Origin: Magnetospirillum sp902729445
GTDB taxonomy: Bacteria; Pseudomonadota; Alphaproteobacteria; Rhodospirillales; Magnetospirillaceae
NCBI RefSeq assembly: GCF_902729445.1
Contig: NZ_CACVCE010000056.1
Coordinates: forward strand, 135,456 to 199,455
Reading direction: 5' to 3'
DNA length: 64,000 nt
The position numbers were made by a program, and so were the translations under genes. How positions within the stretch are numbered: the stretch's first letter is position 1; every line of letters starts with the position of its first letter. A model generated the notes under the pieces. It made no database searches, was not told the origin of the DNA, and saw only the letters and a list, made by a program, of their open reading frames with translations. Shown one piece after another: positions 54,748-63,032 of this stretch.

Positions 54748-55236
54748 ATGGCTCAGGCTCTTGCCCAACTGGGGATGAACTCGGGCCTGGATCCGAGGAA
54801 TACCCAAGGCACCACGCAAGTCGCCAACGAAGACCGCCCGGTCTGGCCCGAGGCTGACAATGGCAAGGATTATTACGTCTCGCGCAACGGCGTGAAATAC
54901 GCCGGTACCCACCTGCTGATCGATCTGTGGGGGGCGTCGCGTCTGGATGACATCGAATTGGTGGAAGAGGCGCTGCGCCGCTCGGCCATCGAAGGCGGGG
55001 CGACCATCCTGCATTGCCATCTGCACCACTTCCAGCCCAATGGCGGCATTTCCGGCGTGCTGGTCCTGGCGGAAAGCCATATCTCGATCCATTCCTGGCC
55101 CGAGCGCGGCTATGCGGCGCTTGATATCTTCATGTGCGGCGACTGCGACCCCTACAAGGCCATCCCGATCCTGAAAGAGGCCTTTTCGCCTGTCACCGTG
55201 ACCCTGGCCGAGAACAAGCGGGGCTTGGTCCCGTGA
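54748..55236 (+). CDS. speD: S-adenosylmethionine decarboxylase proenzyme
   Basis: The 162-residue bacterial class 1B (SpeH-like) proenzyme self-cleaves at the Glu-Ser bond of LAESHISIHSWPERGYAALD to create its pyruvoyl group. The HCHLHHF segment and the Cys in MCGDCDPYKA are also typical. It supplies decarboxylated SAM for spermidine. GGAGGGGAG precedes the ATG. The N-terminal 35 residues are a non-conserved extension. Its stop overlaps the speE start (GTGA). Confidence 0.95.
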   Translation: MAQALAQLGMNSGLDPRNTQGTTQVANEDRPVWPEADNGKDYYVSRNGVKYAGTHLLIDLWGASRLDDIELVEEALRRSAIEGGATILHCHLHHFQPNGGISGVLVLAESHISIHSWPERGYAALDIFMCGDCDPYKAIPILKEAFSPVTVTLAENKRGLVP

Positions 55237-56084
55237 GCGACTGGTTCCGCGAGAGCCTGTACGACCATTGGAGCCAAAGTTTCCTGATCAGCCGCGAACT
55301 GTACCGCTCGCAGGGCGGCATGCAGGACATCGCCCTGTTCGAGACGCCCGGCTTCGGCCGGGTGCTGACGCTGGACGGCATCATCCAGGTTACCACCGGC
55401 GACGAATTCATCTATCACGAGATGCTGGCCCATGTGCCGATCTATGCCCATGGCGCGGTGCGCTCGGTGTGCGTGGTCGGCGGCGGCGACGGCGGCATGC
55501 TGCGCGAGGTGCTGAAGCATCGCTCGGTCGAACACGCAGTCCTGGTGGAAATCGATGCCGCCGTGGTCGATTTCTGCCGACGCCATATGCCGACGGTGTC
55601 GGCCGGCGCCTTTGACGATCCCCGCTGCGAGATCGTCATCGCCGACGGACTGAAATTCATGGCCGAGACCGACCGCAAGTTCGACCTGATCGTCATCGAT
55701 TCGACCGACCCGATCGGTCCCGGCGGCGTGCTGTTCACCGAGGAATTCTACCAGGATTGCGCCCGTTGTCTGACTGCGGAGGGCATCGTCGTCAACCAGA
55801 ACGGCGTGCCCTTCCTGCAGGGCGAGGAAATCACCGACACCTGGCGCCGCCGTCGTCCGCATTTCGCCGATGTCGGCTTCTATGTCGCGGCCGTGCCGAC
55901 CTATGTCGGTGGCTTCATGGCATTGGGCTGGGCCTCGCATTCCACCCGGCCGCGCACCGAGGGTCTTGACCAAATCCACGCCCGCTTCGCTGCCGCGCCG
56001 GTCACGACCCGCTATTACACCCCCGACCTGCATCGGGCGGCCTTTGCGCTGCCGCGCTATATCCAGGATCTGATTCCGGGGTAA
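55233..56084 (+). CDS. speE: Spermidine synthase
   Basis: The 283-residue aminopropyltransferase joins the aminopropyl group of decarboxylated SAM to putrescine. Seen: YDHWSQSF, the cofactor loop VCVVGGGDGGMLREVLKH, VEIDAAVVDFCRR, and the catalytic region DLIVIDSTDPIGPG. The GTG at 55233 overlaps the speD stop by four bases, so the two enzymes are made together. Confidence 0.96.
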   Translation: MSDWFRESLYDHWSQSFLISRELYRSQGGMQDIALFETPGFGRVLTLDGIIQVTTGDEFIYHEMLAHVPIYAHGAVRSVCVVGGGDGGMLREVLKHRSVEHAVLVEIDAAVVDFCRRHMPTVSAGAFDDPRCEIVIADGLKFMAETDRKFDLIVIDSTDPIGPGGVLFTEEFYQDCARCLTAEGIVVNQNGVPFLQGEEITDTWRRRRPHFADVGFYVAAVPTYVGGFMALGWASHSTRPRTEGLDQIHARFAAAPVTTRYYTPDLHRAAFALPRYIQDLIPG

Positions 56085-56085
56085 A

Positions 56086-56958
56086 GTGGCGGACATGGAT
56101 CCGCTGCATCTTGCCACCTGGATTGGGCGAACCGAGACCGTCGCCGACGTCGTGACGGCGGCGCCGTTGGTCGGTCTGGCCGCCACGCTGGACCACGAGG
56201 TGCCCCCGTGGCCGGCGGGACAGGTCCCGCCGCTGGGCCACTGGCTTTACTTCCTGCCCCGTGCGCTCCAGCGCGACATCGCCCATGACGGCCACCCGCA
56301 CAAGGGCGGCTTCCTGCCGCCGGTCGAGTTGCCGCGCCGGATGTGGGCTGGCGGCAAAGTCTCGTTCCACCATCCCATCCGGGTCGGCGAAGCCATCAGC
56401 CGCCGCTCGACCATCGAATCTGTGGTGCCAAAGCAGGGCCGCAGCGGCCAGATGGTGTTCGTGACCGTTCGTCACGACGTGTCGAGCCCGCAGGGACTGG
56501 CTGTGGTGGAGCACCACGACATCGTCTACCGCGAGGCGCCCAGGAAAGGAGAAGCGCCGCCGGCCCCGGCCGCGGCACCGTCGGCGGCGCAATGGCAGCG
56601 CCGTGTGGTTCCCGACATCGTGTTGCTATTTCGCTATTCGGCGCTGACCTTCAACGGCCACCGCATCCATTACGACCGCGATTATTGCCGTGAGGTCGAG
56701 AACTATCTCGGCCTGGTGGTCCATGGGCCGCTGACCGCGACCTTGCTGGTCGATCTGTTCTTGCGCGAAAATCCCGGCGCGGTCGTCAGCGGCTTTCGCT
56801 TCCGCGCATTGAGGCCGCTATTCGATAGTCATCCGCTGACCGTCTGCGGGGCGCCGCGCCCGGGCGGAGCGTTGTTGTGGGCGCTTGACCATCAGGGCCA
56901 GGTGGCGATGAGCGCGGAACTGGACTGCCATACGGGGCAGGGCGGGGGCGCCCAATAG
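56086..56958 (+). CDS. MaoC-like double-hotdog dehydratase (HTD2/mesaconyl-C4-CoA hydratase type)
   Basis: The 290-residue protein has an N-terminal FAS1-like hotdog half (HWLYFLPRALQRDIAHDGHPHKGGFLPPV, visible in parts, and VSFHHPIRVGEAI) and a C-terminal catalytic MaoC-like half with LFRYSALTFNGHRIHYDRDY, where the Asn-His pair is the hydratase motif, then VVHGPLTATLLVDL. It hydrates or dehydrates an acyl-thioester; the substrate is unknown. A GTG at 56086 and an ATG at 56095 are both possible starts. It begins one base after speE but is metabolically unrelated. Confidence 0.82.
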   Translation: MADMDPLHLATWIGRTETVADVVTAAPLVGLAATLDHEVPPWPAGQVPPLGHWLYFLPRALQRDIAHDGHPHKGGFLPPVELPRRMWAGGKVSFHHPIRVGEAISRRSTIESVVPKQGRSGQMVFVTVRHDVSSPQGLAVVEHHDIVYREAPRKGEAPPAPAAAPSAAQWQRRVVPDIVLLFRYSALTFNGHRIHYDRDYCREVENYLGLVVHGPLTATLLVDLFLRENPGAVVSGFRFRALRPLFDSHPLTVCGAPRPGGALLWALDHQGQVAMSAELDCHTGQGGGAQ

Positions 56959-56980
56959 CGGCGGTCAGGCCGGGGCGACC

Positions 56981-57355
56981 CTAGTAGCGCGCCACTTCCA
57001 CCAGATTGCCGTCGGGATCGCGGAAGTAAAGCGAGGTGATGGGGCCGGTGGCCCCGGTTCTGGCCACCGGCCCTTCCTCGATGACGATGCCTTCACGGTG
57101 CAGGCGCGCCGCCACCTCGTCCAATGGGCGTTCGGTGATCAGGCAGAAATCGGCCGACCCCGGCGTCGGGCAATGGGCCTTGGGCTCGAACTCGCGGCCC
57201 TTCTGGTGCAGGTTGATCTTGTGGCGGCCGAAGGCCAGGGCTTTGCGGCCCTGGCCGAAGGTCACCACCTGGAACCCCAATGCCCTGGCGTAGAAATCGC
57301 ACGTCACCTCGATGTCGGCGACGGTCAGGACGAAGTGGTCGATCCGGTCGATCAT
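56981..57355 (-). CDS. VOC-family (glyoxalase/bleomycin-resistance fold) protein
   Basis: The 124-residue protein begins MIDRIDHFVLTVADIEVTCD with a metal-ligand His, has FGRHKINLHQKG and ends SLYFRDPDGNLVEVARY with the metal Glu. It is a single-domain vicinal-oxygen-chelate protein, dimeric by family rule. Substrate is unknown. It follows purB by nine bases in the same direction and may be in its operon. Confidence 0.85.
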   Translation of the reverse strand: MIDRIDHFVLTVADIEVTCDFYARALGFQVVTFGQGRKALAFGRHKINLHQKGREFEPKAHCPTPGSADFCLITERPLDEVAARLHREGIVIEEGPVARTGATGPITSLYFRDPDGNLVEVARY

Positions 57356-57364
57356 GTCTGTCCG

Positions 57365-58702
57365 TCAGGCGCGGCCGAACACCCGGCGGAAGATGGTGTC
57401 GACGTGCTTGGTGTGATAGCCCAGGTCGAACAATTCCTCGATCTGGGTGACGCTTAAGGCGCGGGTGACGTCCCCGTCGCCCTTCAGGTTGGCCAGGAAC
57501 TGGCCGGTGGTGTCCTGGCCTTCGCCGGCGGCGTCCCACACCTTCATGGCGTTGCGCTGGACCAGGCGATAGGCGTCCTCGCGGCTGGTGCCGGCCTGGG
57601 TCAGGGCCAGCAGAACGCGCTGCGAGAACACCAGGCCGCCCAGCTGGTTCAGGTTGCGCTCGACCGCGTCGGGATAGACCACCAGCTTGTCGACCACGTT
57701 GGTCAGCCGCGCCAGGGCGAAATCCAGGGTGATGGTGGCGTCGGGGCCGATATAGCGCTCGACCGAGGAATGCGAGATGTCGCGCTCGTGCCACAGGGCG
57801 ACGTTCTCCATCGCCGGCATGGCATAGGCGCGGACCATGCGGGCCAGGCCGGTCAGGTTCTCGGTCAGGACCGGGTTGCGCTTGTGCGGCATCGCCGAGC
57901 TGCCCTTCTGGCCGGGCGAGAAATATTCCTCGGCCTCGCGGACTTCGGTGCGCTGCATGTGGCGGATTTCCACGGCGACGCGCTCGATCGAGCTGGCGAT
58001 CACGCCCAGGGTGGCGAAGAACTGGGCATGGCGGTCGCGCGGGATGACCTGGGTCGACAGCGGCTCGGGGGCCAGGCCCAGCTTGGCGGCGACATGTTCC
58101 TCGACCCGGGGGTCGATGTTGGCGAAGGTGCCGACCGCGCCCGAGATGGCGCAGGTGGCGATGTCGGCCCGGGCGGCGATCAGGCGGGTCTTGGCGCGCT
58201 GGAACTCGGCGTGGAAGCCGGCGAACTTCAGGCCGATGGTCACCGGCTCGGCGTGGATGCCGTGGCTGCGGCCCATGCACACCAGATCCTTGAACTCGAA
58301 CGAGCGACGCTCGAGGGCGGCCAGCAGCTTGTCCAGGTCTTCCAGCAATATGTCGGCGGCCTGGGTCAACTGCACGTTCAGGCAAGTGTCCAGAACGTCC
58401 GACGAGGTCATGCCCTGGTGCACGAAGCGCGATTCGGCGCCGATATGCTCGGCCAGCTCGGTCAGGAAGGCGATGACGTCATGCTTGGTCTCGGCCTCGA
58501 TGGCATCGATGCGGGAGATGCGCTCGGGCGTGTAGGGCAGGTCGCCCTTGGCCCACACCACCGCCGCCGATTCCTTGGGGATGATGCCGATCTCGGCCAG
58601 GGCGTCGCAGGCATGCGCCTCGATCTGATACCAGATGCGGAACTTGTTGGCGGCGTCCCAAATGGCGGACATCTGCGGACGGGAATAGCGGGTGATGGAC
58701 AT
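57365..58702 (-). CDS. purB: Adenylosuccinate lyase
   Basis: The 445-residue fumarase-superfamily enzyme acts twice in purine synthesis, releasing fumarate from SAICAR and adenylosuccinate. Seen: TSSDVLDTCLNVQL, MGRSHGIHAEPVTIGLK, and the signature loop GQKGSSAMPHKRNPVLTEN carrying the catalytic Ser. The start MSITRYSRPQM is the family start. The VOC gene follows it. Confidence 0.96.
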   Translation of the reverse strand: MSITRYSRPQMSAIWDAANKFRIWYQIEAHACDALAEIGIIPKESAAVVWAKGDLPYTPERISRIDAIEAETKHDVIAFLTELAEHIGAESRFVHQGMTSSDVLDTCLNVQLTQAADILLEDLDKLLAALERRSFEFKDLVCMGRSHGIHAEPVTIGLKFAGFHAEFQRAKTRLIAARADIATCAISGAVGTFANIDPRVEEHVAAKLGLAPEPLSTQVIPRDRHAQFFATLGVIASSIERVAVEIRHMQRTEVREAEEYFSPGQKGSSAMPHKRNPVLTENLTGLARMVRAYAMPAMENVALWHERDISHSSVERYIGPDATITLDFALARLTNVVDKLVVYPDAVERNLNQLGGLVFSQRVLLALTQAGTSREDAYRLVQRNAMKVWDAAGEGQDTTGQFLANLKGDGDVTRALSVTQIEELFDLGYHTKHVDTIFRRVFGRA

Positions 58703-58780
58703 GGGAAACCCCTGCGGCGAAAGCGGCGCGAACGGTGAAGTGGGGTTATGGCAAAAAAGCCCGCGCTTGCAAAGGGGTGC

Positions 58781-59242
58781 TTACACCCGGATGCGGCCGT
58801 AATGGATGAAGTCGGACCAAGTACGCTCCAGGCGCAGCATGGTCGAGACGGTGTCGTCCAGCGACTTCTTGGTGTCGTCGTCGGTGCCCATGGCGTTGGC
58901 CAGGTCGTTTTGCAGGGTGCGCACGGTGGCGCACAATTCCAGGCCCTTGTCGGTCAGCTTCAGGCGGACCGAGCGGCGGTCATGCGCGGAACGTTCCTGG
59001 GTCAGGTAGCCGTACTCGGTCAGGCCCTTGATGTTGTACGACACGTTCGAGCCCTGGTAGTAGCCGCGGTCCTTGAGGTCGCGGATGACCACGTCGTTCT
59101 CGCCGATATTGTAAAGCAGCAGGGCCTGGACGGCGTTGATGTCCTCGATCCCCTTGCGGCGCAGTTCGGTCCGCAGCACGTCAAGGAAGTGACGGTGCAG
59201 TCTTTCGATCAGACGGATGATTTCGAAGTACGGCTGGCCCAT
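58781..59242 (-). CDS. MarR-family winged-helix regulator (possibly LdtR-like)
   Basis: The 153-residue protein begins MGQPYFEIIRLIERLHRHFL, has the helix-turn-helix region VVIRDLKDRGYYQGSNVSYN and the wing ERSAHDRRSVRLKLTDKG. The start and the YYQGSNVSYNIK helix recall LdtR, an alphaproteobacterial regulator of L,D-transpeptidase genes; this link is from memory and tentative. It is solitary and divergent from the ParA-like gene, which it might regulate. Confidence 0.85.
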   Translation of the reverse strand: MGQPYFEIIRLIERLHRHFLDVLRTELRRKGIEDINAVQALLLYNIGENDVVIRDLKDRGYYQGSNVSYNIKGLTEYGYLTQERSAHDRRSVRLKLTDKGLELCATVRTLQNDLANAMGTDDDTKKSLDDTVSTMLRLERTWSDFIHYGRIRV

Positions 59243-59305
59243 GGGCGGCGAGTATAGATTTAAGAATTGTGTCCGCCAACAGGGAAAATCGCACCAAGCT
59301 TGAGA

Positions 59306-59334
59306 TTGTCGCCCGCTGGTTCAGGGGATATTCT
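59306..59334 (+). promoter_or_regulatory. Candidate promoter of the ParA-like gene
   Basis: TTGTCG (59306-59311) and TATTCT (59329-59334) are separated by 17 bases. The implied start of transcription near 59341 excludes the upstream in-frame start at 59269 and supports the ATG at 59368. Confidence 0.4.
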
Positions 59335-59367
59335 GCCTGCCATCTGTTGCGAACCGGGGTTTTGCGC

Positions 59368-60459
59368 ATGACCGACGGGCAAGTCGCCGCCAAGCCGATC
59401 GTCATTACCGTCTTCAACCAGAAGGGCGGTGTCGGCAAGACCACCACCAGCGTCAATCTGGCGGTGTGCCTGGCGGCCTTGGGCCGCCGCGTGGTGCTGG
59501 TCGATCTCGACAGCCAAAGCAACGCCACCACCTCCATGAGCGTGACGGCGCCGGTGCCGACCGGGGCCTATCACCTGATCACCGGCCGGGCGACGTGCTC
59601 GGAATGCCTGAAGCCGACCCCTTACGAGAATTTGCGCCTGGTCGCCGGCTCGGACGAGCTGGCCTGGGCCGACATCGAGCTGGCCCTGCAGGACGATTGC
59701 CAATTGGCTATCCAGCGCGCCTTCGAGCGGCTGCCCAGTGACGTCGAGATCGTGGTGATCGATTGTCCGCCGGCCCCGGGCATCGTCTCGGTCAACGCGC
59801 TGGTCGCCGCCGACGCGGTGGTGATGCCGGTGATGCCCAGCCCGCACGCGCTGGACGGCCTGCACAAGGCGTGGTGGAACGTCAACCGGGTGCGCGGGCA
59901 CTTCAACCACGACCTGCACACCGTCTACATCCTGCTGACCATGACCGAGGACGGCGAGATGACCGGCCGTCTGACCGAGGACATCATCGCCGAGTTCGGC
60001 GCCCGGGTGGTGCCGGTGCTGATCCCGCGCGATCCGGTGGTGATCGAGGCCGCCGCGCGCGATCTGCCGGTGGTGACGATGGCACCGCAATCGCCGCCGG
60101 CCCGGGCCTATCTGCGCCTGGCCGAATTGCTGCTGAACCGGGTGTCGCGCATGGCGGCGCTGGCCGAGGGTGACGAGGGCGCGGGTTCCGCCGATCGTGA
60201 TTTCGGCGCCGACCGGCTGGCCGAATGGGCCGGAGCGGTCGCCCAAAGCGGCCAGGGCCGCCGGGCGGTCCCCGAGCCGGGCGATCCGCCGGCTCCGGGC
60301 TGGACCGAGGAGATTCCCGCCGGATTGCCGCTGGCCATGGCTCCGGGATGGGGCTGGAAGCTGGCGGTGGCGGCGGCGTTGGTGCTTTTGGGCGTGGTGA
60401 TGGGGCTGGCCGCCGGGCTGACCATCCACAATTGGTCCTTGGTCCCGATCCCGGTCTGA
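59368..60459 (+). CDS. ParA/MinD-family ATPase with C-terminal transmembrane helix
   Basis: The 363-residue protein has the deviant Walker A motif NQKGGVGKTTTSVNLA near residue 17, LVDLDSQSNATTS and VVIDCPPAPG, and an ATPase core to about residue 270. Then comes a Pro-rich linker and a terminal hydrophobic helix (LAVAAALVLLGVVMGLAAGL) near residues 331-350, ending IHNWSLVPIPV. No parB or chromosome-origin genes are close. Most ParA proteins are soluble, so it may position something at the membrane. The ATG at 59368 gives the conserved start. Confidence 0.85.
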   Translation: MTDGQVAAKPIVITVFNQKGGVGKTTTSVNLAVCLAALGRRVVLVDLDSQSNATTSMSVTAPVPTGAYHLITGRATCSECLKPTPYENLRLVAGSDELAWADIELALQDDCQLAIQRAFERLPSDVEIVVIDCPPAPGIVSVNALVAADAVVMPVMPSPHALDGLHKAWWNVNRVRGHFNHDLHTVYILLTMTEDGEMTGRLTEDIIAEFGARVVPVLIPRDPVVIEAAARDLPVVTMAPQSPPARAYLRLAELLLNRVSRMAALAEGDEGAGSADRDFGADRLAEWAGAVAQSGQGRRAVPEPGDPPAPGWTEEIPAGLPLAMAPGWGWKLAVAAALVLLGVVMGLAAGLTIHNWSLVPIPV

Positions 60460-60476
60460 CCCGGCATTTTCCTGGG

Positions 60477-60504
60477 TTGACCGGTTAGTGCCGTGCGGTA
60501 CCCT
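60477..60504 (+). promoter_or_regulatory. Candidate promoter of tam
   Basis: TTGACC (60477-60482) and TACCCT (60499-60504) are 16 bases apart, about 25 bases before the ATG at 60530. Confidence 0.35.
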
Positions 60505-60529
60505 GTTCGCGTTGGGGGAGCCGTTCAGC

Positions 60530-61300
60530 ATGCCGTGGGACCCGAAACTCTATTCCGCCTTCGCCGCGCCGCGCCTGCGCCCGGCGCTGGATCTTTTGGG
60601 GCGCGTCGATCTTGATCGCCCGGCCCGCATCGCCGATCTGGGCTGCGGCACCGGCAACGTCACGCGGTTGCTGGCCGAACGCTGGCCCGAGGCCCGGGTG
60701 TGGGGCGTCGATTCCTCGCCTGAAATGTTGCGGGCCGCCGCCGCCGAACCGTCGTCGGTGACCTGGGTGGCGTCCGACGCGGCAAGCTGGCAGCCCGAGG
60801 CGCCGCTGGACCTTTTGTTCTCGAACGCCGCCCTGCAATGGCTGGACGATCACCACAGCCTGTTTCCCCGACTGATGGATCGGGTCGCCCCCGGCGGCGT
60901 GCTGGCGGTGCAGATGCCGCACAACCATTATGCCGCGTCGCACGCGGTGATGACCGAAACCGTCGAGGCCGGCCCGTGGGCGCCGCTGCTGCGTCCGCTG
61001 GCCCGGCGCTTCCCCGTCGGCGATGGCGATTTCTATTATGACCTTCTGGCGCCGCACGCCGCCCATGTGGATATCTGGGAAACCGAATATCTGCACGTGC
61101 TGGACGGTGACGACCCGGTGGTCAAGTGGACCATGGGCACCGCCTTGAAGCCGCTTCTGGACGCGCTGGAGGGCGAGGCCCGGGCCGAGTTCCTGGGCGA
61201 ATACACCCGGCGCATCGGCTTGGCCTATCCACGCCGCGCCGATGGCCGTACGCTGTTTTTGTTCCGCCGCCTGTTCATGGTGGCATCGCGCCAGGGCTGA
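60530..61300 (+). CDS. tam: Trans-aconitate 2-methyltransferase
   Basis: The 256-residue SAM-dependent methyltransferase starts MPWDPKLYSAF and has the SAM motif RIADLGCGTGNVTRLLAERW, GVDSSPEML and LLFSNAALQWLDDH, which match Tam. The enzyme methylates trans-aconitate, a by-product that inhibits aconitase. GGGGGAG lies upstream of the ATG. It is probably monocistronic; the next gene starts 30 bases later. Confidence 0.9.
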   Translation: MPWDPKLYSAFAAPRLRPALDLLGRVDLDRPARIADLGCGTGNVTRLLAERWPEARVWGVDSSPEMLRAAAAEPSSVTWVASDAASWQPEAPLDLLFSNAALQWLDDHHSLFPRLMDRVAPGGVLAVQMPHNHYAASHAVMTETVEAGPWAPLLRPLARRFPVGDGDFYYDLLAPHAAHVDIWETEYLHVLDGDDPVVKWTMGTALKPLLDALEGEARAEFLGEYTRRIGLAYPRRADGRTLFLFRRLFMVASRQG

Positions 61301-61330
61301 CAAGGCGGCGCTTCACAAGAGAGGGGCGCC

Positions 61331-61978
61331 ATGCTGACTTTGGATGACCTGGACGAGGTCGAGCGCATCGTCGCCATCGACGCCGAGACCACCGGTTTTC
61401 GCATTCCCGCCGCCGCCGAGATCAAGCGGATGCCCAAGGGGATGCGGCTGCCCGGCATCGTCATCGAGATCGGCTGCCTGGAACTGACCCGCGACGGCGA
61501 CAGCTGGCGGCCCGGGCGGGAATGGCAGCGCCGCATCCAGCCGAATGGTCCGATCGCCAAGGCCTCGGTGGCGGTGCACGGCATCAATATCGCCGACCTC
61601 AAGGGCGCGCCCACCTTCGGCGACATCCTGGACGAGTTCGAGGATTTCATCGGCCAGGACGTCTTGCTGGCCCATAGCGCCACCAACGAGATCGACTTCC
61701 TGAATTTCGAATATGCCCGGGTCGGGCGCTGCGGCTTCGATCAGGTGATCTTCGGCGAGGACGACTTCATCTGCACCCAGCAACTTTCCCGCTCGTTCTT
61801 TCCCGGCGTGCCGGGGTCGCTGGATGTGCTGTGCGACCGGCTGTGGATCGACCGATCCGATCGCTTCCAACATCACGGCGCCCTGCTGGACGCCATCCTG
61901 ACCGCCGAGGCCTTCTTGAAGATGCAAGGCGGCTTCGTCGTCGATGAAACCCGTAAGGTCAGCTTCGGCGACGAATAG
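61331..61978 (+). CDS. DEDDh-family 3'-5' exonuclease (DnaQ-like)
   Basis: The 215-residue protein carries the exonuclease motifs in order: ExoI IVAIDAETTGF near residue 13, ExoII LLAHSATNEIDFLNFEY, and ExoIII FQHHGALLDAILTAEAF, with HGI in VAVHGINIADL. It differs from the replicative epsilon subunit in having a long insert after ExoI and an unusual C-terminus, so it is more likely a repair or RNA exonuclease. It is convergent with a hemN remnant six bases later. Confidence 0.85.
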   Translation: MLTLDDLDEVERIVAIDAETTGFRIPAAAEIKRMPKGMRLPGIVIEIGCLELTRDGDSWRPGREWQRRIQPNGPIAKASVAVHGINIADLKGAPTFGDILDEFEDFIGQDVLLAHSATNEIDFLNFEYARVGRCGFDQVIFGEDDFICTQQLSRSFFPGVPGSLDVLCDRLWIDRSDRFQHHGALLDAILTAEAFLKMQGGFVVDETRKVSFGDE

Positions 61979-61984
61979 CCCCGC

Positions 61985-62176
61985 TCAAACCGCCCGGGAA
62001 TGGCGCTGTTCGCCCTTCTTCAGATAGCGGTCGAACACGGCCGCCGCGGCGCGCACCAGGGTCCGGCCCTCGTCGGTGACGGTGATGCGTCGGCCATCGA
62101 CCACCACCAGCCCGTCTTGCGACAAGGGCGCCAGGTTGGCCAGCTCGCCTTCGAACTGGGCGGCGTTGGCGCCGTG
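61985..62176 (-). pseudogene. hemN: 3' remnant of hemN (oxygen-independent coproporphyrinogen III oxidase)
   Basis: The last roughly 63 residues, reading RHGANAAQFEGELANLAPLS, then DGRRITVTDEGRTLVRAAAA, VFDRYLKKGEQRHSRAV and stop, look like the C-terminal end of HemN. The radical-SAM part (about 390 residues) is missing. At about 62170-62176 the frame passes into unrelated sequence. This marks a deletion or insertion breakpoint; the rest of hemN is not in the window. Confidence 0.65.
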
Positions 62177-62475
62177 GCGTGCTTGACCATCGCAGTGCAC
62201 TGCTGGCCGTTCCCACGGTCACGGTCCTGCTGGGTGTTGAGGTATCCTTTGTTGGCCTTGGCCTCCTTTTCGATCTCTTCGATGCTTTTGGTGGCGACAT
62301 GGCCGTCCACCGGCGGGCGTTCCGGCTTGGGGGCGGATGGTTCCGGCGGATTGGCGACCGGGGTTCAGCACGCGGGCGGTATGGGCCGGGTCGGAATTGC
62401 GCGGCAGCGCCTTGGCCCAGCCGTCATGAGAGCGGTTGATGGCGGCAACCAAAGCGTGGAATATCAGAACCCTTG
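62176..62475 (-). pseudogene. Scrambled remnant of a modular hydrolase-like gene
   Basis: Read leftward, one frame gives FHALVAAINRSHDGWAKAL followed by RNSDPAHTARVLN. After a frameshift near 62363 another frame gives PVANPPEPSAPKPERPP, then SIEEIEKEAKANKGYL and RDRGNGQQCTAMVKHA, before breaking into hemN. The GNGQQCTAMVKH stretch resembles the catalytic-Cys start of CHAP/amidase-like hydrolases. The PVxNPPE linker is encoded by a 22-base sequence matching the M23 gene (63643-63664) at 21 positions. It is a decayed gene fragment. Confidence 0.5.
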
Positions 62476-62517
62476 CTCCGCATGCGGCGATGCAGGGTGA
62501 TCTGACGAGGGAATCTT

Positions 62518-63003
62518 ATGAAGAAGGTGGCCTTCTGCCCAGCAACAATCGCGGTATTGGCCATGGCTCTGCCCGCCCTTGCTGCGGAGAACGGGTTCAG
62601 CGGCGTGCGGGTCATCACCATGACCGAAGCGACGAGCACCTGCATCGGCGTTCCCCGCACGCCCCTTTGTGCCGCGGAAACCTTCCTTGCCTGCTCGCTG
62701 AGGAATGACGAGGCAATGTGCGATCTTGTGGGGGCTGGCCCTTTCGGTCCGAGGAAGGCGATTGCCGAAAAGTACAAGTTCGTCGCTTCCCGTGTGCTTA
62801 CAAAAGAGGACTACCAAAGGGTTGACCGGGCTGAGTGGGCCAAACCGGGCACGGTGTCCATCGTTCTCCAGACGAGTTCTTGTTTCAAGGATGGCACTTG
62901 CAGCCCATTTGAGCGGTACACCGTTTTAGTTTCTGAGAAAAATGGTAAGTGGATCGTCGTCAGCTGGAATTCGGCGGCCGATGACGAGGACTTTGCGGAT
63001 TAG
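62518..63003 (+). CDS. Secreted cysteine-containing protein, 161 residues
   Basis: I do not recognise the family. It has a signal peptide (MKKVAFCPATIAVLAMALPALA, cut near residue 22), five or six cysteines in the mature part (TCIGVPRTPLCAAETFLACS, EAMCDL, SSCFKDGTCSPF) and the end KWIVVSWNSA. It is probably periplasmic with disulfides. GAGG precedes the ATG. Its GC content is lower than the surroundings. It lies between a hydrolase remnant and an M23 peptidase, so a role as inhibitor or immunity protein is possible but unproven. Confidence 0.65.
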   Translation: MKKVAFCPATIAVLAMALPALAAENGFSGVRVITMTEATSTCIGVPRTPLCAAETFLACSLRNDEAMCDLVGAGPFGPRKAIAEKYKFVASRVLTKEDYQRVDRAEWAKPGTVSIVLQTSSCFKDGTCSPFERYTVLVSEKNGKWIVVSWNSAADDEDFAD

Positions 63004-63027
63004 GAGGGAGGATTCCCCCTCCCTCCT
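63002..63027. terminator. Bidirectional hairpin between the secreted protein and M23 peptidase genes
   Basis: AGGAGGGAGG (63002-63011) and CCTCCCTCCT (63018-63027) are perfect complements. The stem starts within the stop codon of the secreted protein gene and ends five bases before the stop of the convergent peptidase gene. No U-tract is present. Confidence 0.55.
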
Positions 63028-63032
63028 GGGGT

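Noticed and set aside
58745..58780. A terminator after the MarR gene on the minus strand
   Set aside because: There is a run of six T, but only a four-base stem can be drawn before it, so I did not list it.
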